Positions 48,782 through 54,924 of a stretch of 54,924 bases of DNA are shown here, one piece after another. A program made the translations under genes and the position numbers. Within the stretch, counting starts at the first letter, position 1. Every line of letters begins with the position of its first letter. Below the pieces are notes generated by a model. It had not been told where the DNA came from, did no database searches, and worked only from the letters and a program-made list of their open reading frames with translations. Location: positions 1-54,924 of the forward strand of contig CAMLPN010000008.1 in assembly GCA_946481965.1 (NCBI GenBank), read 5' to 3'. The DNA comes from an uncultured Neisseriaceae bacterium (GTDB taxonomy: Bacteria; Pseudomonadota; Gammaproteobacteria; Burkholderiales; Neisseriaceae).

Positions 48782-49435
48782 ATGGAAAAAATCAAAAGCT
48801 CAATACTGCTTATTGATGATCAACCCATGTTAAGAAATGGGGTTAAACAGACAATTAATACCGCCAGTTTTTTTGAAGTAATCGCCGAAACTGGCTCAGG
48901 AACAGAAGGCATTCAACTAGCTGAAAAACTCCATCCGGATATTATTTTACTGGATATCAATATCCATGATATTAATGGCTTAGAGATTTTAAGTTACCTA
49001 CGTGCAAGAAATATCTCAAGTCGAATTATCATATTTACAGTATCAAATACCAAAGAAGATATCATCACTGCATTTAAAAACGGTGCGGATGGCTATTTGT
49101 TAAAAGATATGGAACCAGAAGATTTTATTAAAGCCTTAAAAGATATTTCGGAAGGTAAAATCATCATGGATGAAGCAATTTCACATATTATTCTTAATTG
49201 TATGCGTTATGACAGAAGTCAGGTAGTCAACCAAACTCATGATATTAGTTTACTTACACCAAGAGAACACGAAATATTTCATTTATTAGTTCAAGGATTA
49301 TCCAATAAATTAATTGCTAATGAGTTAGGTATTGTTGAGAGTACGGTAAAAGTTCATATAAAAAGGATTTTTAAAAAATTGAATTTTAAATCACGTATGG
49401 AAATGACAGTATGGTATTTACAAAGAAAAAAATAA
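48782..49435 (+). CDS. NarL/NarP-type response regulator
   Basis: The 217-residue protein has a receiver domain with acidic pair Asp12-Asp13, phospho-acceptor Asp58 in IILLDINIHD, Thr in IIIFTVSN and Lys in LLKDMEPEDF, then a LuxR-type helix-turn-helix (LTPREHEIFHLLVQGLSNKL, then ANELGIVESTVKVHIKRIF). This matches NarL/NarP, which respond to nitrate/nitrite via NarX/NarQ. No sensor kinase gene is in the window, so it is an orphan. Its position between nirBD and cysG suggests control of nitrite reduction. Confidence 0.92.
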   Translation: MEKIKSSILLIDDQPMLRNGVKQTINTASFFEVIAETGSGTEGIQLAEKLHPDIILLDINIHDINGLEILSYLRARNISSRIIIFTVSNTKEDIITAFKNGADGYLLKDMEPEDFIKALKDISEGKIIMDEAISHIILNCMRYDRSQVVNQTHDISLLTPREHEIFHLLVQGLSNKLIANELGIVESTVKVHIKRIFKKLNFKSRMEMTVWYLQRKK

Positions 49436-49626
49436 CTTTATTGACGAATTGATAATGGATGGTCTTACTTACGTACAAACTGGTTAACAAGATTTGAAAA
49501 TACCAATCGAGATAATAAAATATCCTTCCACCTAACTATTTAAAAATTTAGCAATATCTTTCAAATCACTTAATTGGCTATAAAGATAAGAAAATAAAGA
49601 TTAATATAAGGTTTCCTATAACTTTC

Positions 49627-51012
49627 TCACCGATTTAGCTGATGCTCAGAAAACCAGTTTAGTTTTTCTCGTAATGCCACCACCGGACCAACAATTATTA
49701 AACTTGGACTACACGCATATTGGGCAAGTTTAACTAAATCACCGAGTAAACCAGTCATAACTTTTTGTTGAGTACTTGTTCCTTCCTCGACAATGGCGAC
49801 AGGTGTGTTGATATCCATGCCATGCTTAATTAACTGCTGACTGATATTTTCAGCTTGAGAAAGTCCCATATAAAATACTAAAGTTTGCTTTTCCGCCGCT
49901 AAACTTGGCCAATCAAGATGACTCCCATCTTTCAAATGCCCCGTGATTAAGCGTACACTGTGCGCATAATCACGATGAGTTAATGGAATACCACTATAAG
50001 CTGAACATCCTGAAGCTGCGGTTATCCCTGGCACCACTGAAAAAGGAATATCAGCATTATATAAGGTTTCGAGTTCCTCGCCCCCTCGTCCAAAAATAAA
50101 TGGATCTCCTCCTTTTAGGCGCACCACACGTTGCCCTTTTTTAGCCTGCTCGAGCAATATTTGATTAATCTGTTCTTGTGGTACGCAATGATAACCAGCT
50201 CGCTTACCAACAAATATTCGCTGAGCATCACGTCTGGCAAGATTCATTATTTCATCTGAAACCAAACGATCGTAGACGATAATATCGGCTTGCTGAATCT
50301 GTTGTAAACCTTTTAATGTCAGTAAACCGGCATCACCAGGTCCGGCACCGACTAAAACTACCTCACCACGATGGTCAAGCGATAAATTAAATAATTCATT
50401 AGTCAATGTTTCAACTCGCTCTGAGTCATTATTGGCAATCGCTTGTGCTAACCTGTCATGCATAAAAAGCTTTTCCCAAAAACGACGGCGTTCTGTCAGC
50501 GTTTTATAGGTTTGTTTAACTTTATTGCGTAAATAACCGGCATAATTTGCTAATTTACCTAGATGCTGTGGCAACATCGCTTCTAATTTTTCCCGTAATA
50601 ATCGAGCTAAGACCGGAGCATGTCCTGTTGATGAGACTGCGACCATAATCGGTGAACGATCAATAATAGAGGGCATAATGAAGCTAGCATTTTTAGGTGA
50701 GTCAACCACATTGCAAAAAATGCGTCTATTTTCTGCTGCGATACTGACTTCTTGATTGGTTTTTGCGCAATCTGTTGCCGCAATGACTAACCATTTATTA
50801 TCCAACAATTGCGTTTTAAATTCACTTTGCACCAATACTAACTGGTTTTGCTCCTGCCAACAGATGAATTGTGGATTAAATTCAAGAGCATTAACCGTGA
50901 GTTTTGCGCCTGCTTCAAGTAACAACCGAGCTTTACGCTCGGCTATTTCACCACCGCCAATTAACAGGCAATCACGACCCTCTAATTTACAAAATAACGG
51001 GAAATAATCCAT
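49627..51012 (-). CDS. cysG: Siroheme synthase CysG (trifunctional)
   Basis: CysG converts uroporphyrinogen III to siroheme by two SAM methylations, NAD-dependent oxidation and iron insertion. The 461-residue product has the full two-domain layout: the N-terminal dehydrogenase/ferrochelatase with [20 protein letters not shown] (residues 15-34), and the C-terminal methyltransferase with [37 protein letters not shown] and [18 protein letters not shown] precedes the ATG. It provides the cofactor for NirB, so the three transcription units here form one pathway. nirC, often found between nirD and cysG in enteric bacteria, is absent. Confidence 0.98.
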   Translation of the reverse strand: MDYFPLFCKLEGRDCLLIGGGEIAERKARLLLEAGAKLTVNALEFNPQFICWQEQNQLVLVQSEFKTQLLDNKWLVIAATDCAKTNQEVSIAAENRRIFCNVVDSPKNASFIMPSIIDRSPIMVAVSSTGHAPVLARLLREKLEAMLPQHLGKLANYAGYLRNKVKQTYKTLTERRRFWEKLFMHDRLAQAIANNDSERVETLTNELFNLSLDHRGEVVLVGAGPGDAGLLTLKGLQQIQQADIIVYDRLVSDEIMNLARRDAQRIFVGKRAGYHCVPQEQINQILLEQAKKGQRVVRLKGGDPFIFGRGGEELETLYNADIPFSVVPGITAASGCSAYSGIPLTHRDYAHSVRLITGHLKDGSHLDWPSLAAEKQTLVFYMGLSQAENISQQLIKHGMDINTPVAIVEEGTSTQQKVMTGLLGDLVKLAQYACSPSLIIVGPVVALREKLNWFSEHQLNR

Positions 51013-52425
51013 AATACCTCAATATTTATTTTGCTTTAATCTCATTGATATTACGGTCTTTCTGTGCTGGTTGTTGAATGCCGAATAGCCTAATACTAGA
51101 CAGATGACACCCGAAACAATATTATCCGATGATACCCAAAGTAATTTTGCCTGATGCCAAGCAAAATATAATTTCTCTTATGACGACCAAAGCAAGAGAG
51201 GGAAAATAACGGCATATTAGCAATACTGTGCTCTTAACTACAAGCAATAAACACTAATAAGAATCACCATATTGTAATAAATTTTGCGAAATCTTCAACT
51301 CAGTTTGCCATTTAAATAGTTAAACAAACTAGCCATTTATCTAAAATTCTACCACTGATGTGTACAGGTTTATACACAAGAAATTATTCAGTTTTTATGT
51401 GGTTTGAGTACTTATGAAAGTAACAAAATCCTTTACAATCAATATTTACAATAGAAAATATAAAATTAGCCAGACACTTTGTATAAAATTTATCCACACA
51501 GTTATCCACAGGTAGAATGTTAATTATAAACGGTTAGAAATACAATCTGTTTTTTACCACAATAAAAGCTTGCTAAAATTAAAAGTGATGACGAAAAAAT
51601 GATAAATACCTGAATACTATTTCCAGTAAATATTATTATTAAAATAATTTGATTGAAGTATTAGTAGCAAATAAACTTGTTTATCATGCTAAGAAATCAT
51701 AACAATAATAAGAAACCAAATCTATAAGAGCTACCTGATCAATAAATTTCTTATATCACTTCCAAGAAAAATGCTCTATTGACACACTATTACCAGTTTA
51801 ATATTAATATAGATGACATTTTATGTAACGAAGATCGAATATCTTTATATGAGTTTTTTAACTTAAGAGGTATAGATTAATCGGGAGATTTAAGCTAATT
51901 GATACCGGTAATTTAAAGATTCTATATCAAGCAAAGTGAAAGAATAGGTAAGGAATAAAAATCCAGATTGGGAGTTTCAACAGCTATATATCCAGCTAAT
52001 AGTTTATTGATAGAAAAACTAAATATATTTATTATGGTATAGCTAATTGAAATTTGGATAAATCAGCAAAATAATTATTTAGAAATAATAAATTAGATAT
52101 TGTAATTTTTCTAATACAGTTATATTTTTGTTTGTTATCTGGATTTGCAACACGGATACGCTTTATATTTAGCTTTTTTAGTTACATATAACCCAGATTA
52201 CTGTGCTGATAAATTATTGTTGAGTTTAGCTATCGTAAAGCTATTTTTTCAACGAAGAAAATAGTTCTTAATTAGTAGTTAACCTTGATAAATATAACGT
52301 TTTATTTGTAATTTCTTGTTTTATTGCAAGCCATCATAATAAATTAACAACGGTTAATTTAGCTTTAAAAGTACTAAGTAAATGATGGCTATTAATCTTG
52401 GTGTATTAATAATATGGAGTGATCT
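51013..52425. other. 1.4-kb gap with possible hydrophobic gene remnants
   Basis: On the minus strand directly upstream of cysG, two overlapping frames between about 51028 and 51240 encode hydrophobic stretches (IVSGVICLVLGYSAF, and STVLLICRYFPSLALVVI) interrupted by stops, which could be the end of a decayed membrane transporter. On the plus strand 51744-51880 a 45-codon frame without a usable start ends YEFFNLRGID. TTATCCACA is present twice in tandem at 51490-51498 and 51502-51510, with TTATACACA at 51370-51378. None is a supported gene. Confidence 0.4.
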
Positions 52426-52788
52426 ATGTCTAACAATACCATTCCTGCGGCACAAGCAATTCATCTTGCTTCTCTGATTAACGCAACCGAACAAGGCATT
52501 GCCAGTCAAATTTTAACCAAAACTTCAGGTGGCAATCTAACGTTATTTTCTTTTGATAAGGGCAAGGATTGTTTGAACATAGTGCGCCATTTGATGCTAT
52601 TGTTATGGTAATTGAGGGGGGGGGAGTTAATCTTAACTGTCGATGGCAAACCAGTTAAAGCAGAGCCTGGCACGATAGTAAGAATGCCGGCGAATATTCC
52701 TCATACCGTTGAAGCCCCACAAGCTGCAAAAATGCTGCTAATCATGCTAAGAGAAATAGCGTTAAAAAATCATAAACAAGAGGAGTAA
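52426..52788 (+). pseudogene. Cupin-domain protein gene broken by two frameshifts
   Basis: The first 46 codons (MSNNTIPAAQAIHLASLINA onward) end at DKG. The homologous frame then shifts by one base near 52561-52563 to continue QGLFEHSAPFDAIVMVIEGG, and shifts back at a run of nine Gs (52616-52624) to give GKPVKAEPGTIVRMPANIPH and the rest, ending at 52786-52788. The cupin motifs (EHSAPFDA and P-G-x8-P-x3-PH) are intact apart from the frame. As written, translation stops at 52611. The start and end share one frame. The stop overlaps the ribosome site of the downstream methyltransferase gene. Confidence 0.85.
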
Positions 52789-52792
52789 TAAA

Positions 52793-53563
52793 ATGATAAA
52801 CACAAAAAAAGTAGCTGGACATAAATTTCTTGCTGGCTTAGGTAAAACCCGATTACGACCGGGTGGTAAACAAGCCACTGAGTGGTTATTTAAACAAGCT
52901 GGTTTTACCCCACAAAGTCAGGTTTTAGAAATAGCTTGTAATATGGCAACAACATCAATTGAAATTGCCAAAAGATTTGGTTGTCATATAATCGGTATAG
53001 ATGTAGATAAGTCCGCACTTGAAAAAGCCAAACAAAATACCCAAAAAAACAATGTCGATCAGTTGGTGGACATACAACAAGCAAACGCTTCCAAATTACC
53101 TTTTGCCGATAATAGTTTTGATATCGTCATAAATGAAGCGATGCTAACTATGTATACAGATAATACTAAAGCTAATTTACTGACCGAATATTTCAGAGTA
53201 TTAAAGCCCGGTGGCAAGTTATTGACGCATGATATTATGTTAACTAATCCAGAACAAGCACAAGAGATCATTGAACTTATTCGTCAGGCCATCAACGTCC
53301 ATGCCCAGCCAATTAGTTATGATTCATGGCTTAATCTTTTTTCCAGTATCGGCTTTACCGATATCAAAGCTGCCCATGCACCAATGACATTGATGTCACC
53401 AAAAGGTATAATCACTGATGAAGGTTTTTTCGGTGCACTGAATATTTTTCGCAATGCCTTACGTAAACAAAACCGAACTCAATTCTTTAATATGTTCAGG
53501 ACATTCAGACAAAATAGGCAACAACTCAATTATATTGCCGTGTGCAGTATGAAACCCAAATAG
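52793..53563 (+). CDS. Class I SAM-dependent methyltransferase with atypical motif I
   Basis: The 256-residue protein has a Rossmann methyltransferase core: motif I region QVLEIACNMATTSIEIAKRF (residues 43-62), GIDVDKSALEKA after strand 2, LPFADNSFDIVINEAML at motif II, and RVLKPGGKLLTHD. Motif I is CNMATT instead of the usual GCGxG, a variant I associate with a recognisable subfamily of Ubi/menaquinone-like methyltransferases. Substrate unknown. GAGGAG within the end of the cupin gene serves its ATG, so the two genes formed one operon, and loss of the cupin frame may reduce its translation. Confidence 0.88.
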   Translation: MINTKKVAGHKFLAGLGKTRLRPGGKQATEWLFKQAGFTPQSQVLEIACNMATTSIEIAKRFGCHIIGIDVDKSALEKAKQNTQKNNVDQLVDIQQANASKLPFADNSFDIVINEAMLTMYTDNTKANLLTEYFRVLKPGGKLLTHDIMLTNPEQAQEIIELIRQAINVHAQPISYDSWLNLFSSIGFTDIKAAHAPMTLMSPKGIITDEGFFGALNIFRNALRKQNRTQFFNMFRTFRQNRQQLNYIAVCSMKPK

Positions 53564-54236
53564 ATAATACGGCAAAACTTAACAATTAGTTAAAGTTACA
53601 ATGTAAAAAGTGAGATTAGTGCTAAAGTGATTCTTACTGGATGAGGCGATTATAAAACAATGATCAGTTGTTATGATAAATTAATAATTTGCGAGCAGAT
53701 TACTGTTGTATCAATAGTGAGCTAAAAACTTTATTAATACTGACTATTAATTTTGGGGCTGTTTGAATGAGCAGCCGTATATTGTCATCGGGCGGGCAAA
53801 TTGGTACAAAATAAATAGTCTAAATTGAAGCAATTGCTAAAGAAAACCATTAGTTTTAAAAGATCTGACAACGATAGTTTTCACTAGCTGATGATACAGT
53901 CTTCCAATACCTCGACGCACAATCCCTATGAATGATTTTGTCTATAGCATATCGTTTCTGTTAATTTATTCAAACTACACTAAAGCACGATATCTTTAGG
54001 TGTGACTAATTTATGTTAAATAAATATTTGTATCTTAGATCGGTTTTCCGCTCTGCTTAGGATAAATAAACGTATAGCTTACCTATAAAACCATCTATCT
54101 TGAATACAAATAAATTATCGGGATAACATAAAGCTGTTTTGTATTTTTTAAAGATAGAATTGAAACAATCCTTTATATTCTTATCTTATTTTTCTATGAT
54201 TTAATTTAATATTAATAATTTTAAAAATTATTGACA
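53564..54236. other. AT-rich gap before the right-edge gene
   Basis: No gene is supported over 670 bases. A short hairpin GGCTG/CAGCC lies near 53758-53775 without a T run. Around 53880-53945 the minus strand reads like a fragment (FIGIVRRGIGRLYHQ) that could be a trace of a transposase or another decayed gene; it is too short to call. Confidence 0.35.
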
Positions 54237-54924
54237 ATGAAATATCTTATACAGCATATTATATTATTCATCTTCTACCTGGTATTCATTGACTTTGTAC
54301 AAGCAAGTCAAGCAAGTGTTTGTCACACCGACTCTCCTTATTATGATTTGTTGGTTGAAAAGGACGGCATATATCTGCAAGAAACAATGAAAGCTGAGAA
54401 CAAAATTAGTTACATATCACAATCAAAAATACGCTTAAAGGAGATTACAGATAAAGGCGCCCAGATTATTTCTGATGATGGTAACAAGATACTTGTATTA
54501 TCTGATTCAAAATACTATTTTATACGTAAACCCTTATATATAAAAATCAATAAATATGAAATTACCCCGTTATTTAATGAAAATGAAGTTAGTAAAATTG
54601 TTTCTAACAAATTCTTTCTAATTTCTGACCATTGGTATTATGTCTCTTATACGTCTAAGGGGGAATCCGATAAACACAAAATACCTGAACTCAAAGGAAA
54701 TTTAGAAATCATTGCCGATTCTGATAGTAATAATTACTTAGATAATAATGCAGTTTTATTAAAAGATGGTAATGCTGTGTATGTCTACGATATAAATAAG
54801 AATAAACTTGAAAAAATTCCTCATCTCACACCTTCGCAAACACATCTTATTCAGTCCCGTAATACGCCATACTACTTGTATGACGATGATACATTTTATC
54901 TGATTGATAAAGACTATAAATACA
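54237..54924 (+). CDS. Exported protein, DKNYY-like, C-terminus cut by window edge
   Basis: An ATG at 54237 opens a frame of 229 codons that runs off the right edge. It has a signal peptide (MKYLIQHIILFIFYLVFIDF, cleavage probably after VQA), so the protein is exported. The mature part is rich in Tyr, Asp, Lys and Asn with repeated motifs such as SDSKYYFIRK, SDHWYYVSY, DGNAVYVYDINKNKL and NTPYYLYDDDTFYLIDKDY, which resemble the repeat pattern of DKNYY-type proteins of unknown function. A family assignment is only tentative. TTGACA precedes the start by chance or as a promoter element. Confidence 0.65.
   Translation, partial: MKYLIQHIILFIFYLVFIDFVQASQASVCHTDSPYYDLLVEKDGIYLQETMKAENKISYISQSKIRLKEITDKGAQIISDDGNKILVLSDSKYYFIRKPLYIKINKYEITPLFNENEVSKIVSNKFFLISDHWYYVSYTSKGESDKHKIPELKGNLEIIADSDSNNYLDNNAVLLKDGNAVYVYDINKNKLEKIPHLTPSQTHLIQSRNTPYYLYDDDTFYLIDKDYKY

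Noticed and set aside
53880-53945. Transposase remnant on the minus strand
   Set aside because: Only about 20 residues look protein-like; no inverted repeats or further similarity to an insertion sequence could be seen.

Overview
The window reads as a chromosomal segment of an AT-rich Gram-negative betaproteobacterium, most likely a member of the Neisseriaceae close to Snodgrassella (bee-gut symbionts). Support: LPS lipid A synthesis (lpxC), RlpA and lipoproteins; a divergent metE/metR pair; a BioH-BioC pair; core genes embedded in very AT-rich spacers; and one copy of AGGCTGCCTGAA, a 12-mer of the AG-DUS type used for DNA uptake by some Neisseriaceae. The genus is an inference; nothing here identifies a species.

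Layout. 1-6.9 kb: an exported protein cut by the left edge, then a leftward run of a peptidase E-like protein, a 5'-nucleotidase, ruvA, rlpA and comF, and a rightward run of bioH-bioC and a patatin-like lipoprotein. 7-14 kb: loosely spaced single genes (lipoprotein, tehB-type methyltransferase, DUF4282 membrane protein, prpF, TraB/GumN protein). 14-18.5 kb: metE and metR back to back, then a 2-keto-4-pentenoate hydratase-like gene. 18.6-25.6 kb: uvrD, a HIT protein, dnaJ, a peroxiredoxin-like protein and an RNB-domain ribonuclease. 26.5-31.6 kb: xseB-ispA, tsaC, a MoeB/ThiF-type E1-like enzyme and a CynX-type MFS transporter. 32.7-41.8 kb: roadblock-like protein, lpxC, trmO, etfB-etfA, a perfect parS site, threonine aldolase-yigZ, purD, tenA. 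42-45.5 kb: gene-poor DNA with tRNA-Gly(CCC), clustered DnaA-box-like sequences, one two-pass membrane protein and a decayed purD fragment. 45.5-51 kb: siroheme nitrite reductase nirB-nirD, an orphan NarL-type response regulator with a hairpin leader, and cysG, which makes the siroheme NirB needs. 52.4-53.6 kb: a frameshifted cupin gene with a G9 tract, coupled to a methyltransferase. The right edge cuts another exported protein.

The most noteworthy signals are not genes. There is a perfect chromosomal parS palindrome after etfA, and the DnaA-box sequence TTATCCACA occurs at least 14 times, essentially only in spacers from 21 kb onward, with seven TTATNCACA sites inside 42.0-43.9 kb. Together these suggest an origin-proximal region, and the gene-poor stretch around the tRNA is an oriC-like candidate. 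Other structural observations are a ~200-base purD remnant 4.6 kb from intact purD, a CATG shared by the start codons of comF and bioH, several long inverted repeats, and the broken cupin gene. I found no phage, CRISPR array, complete insertion sequence or defence system.
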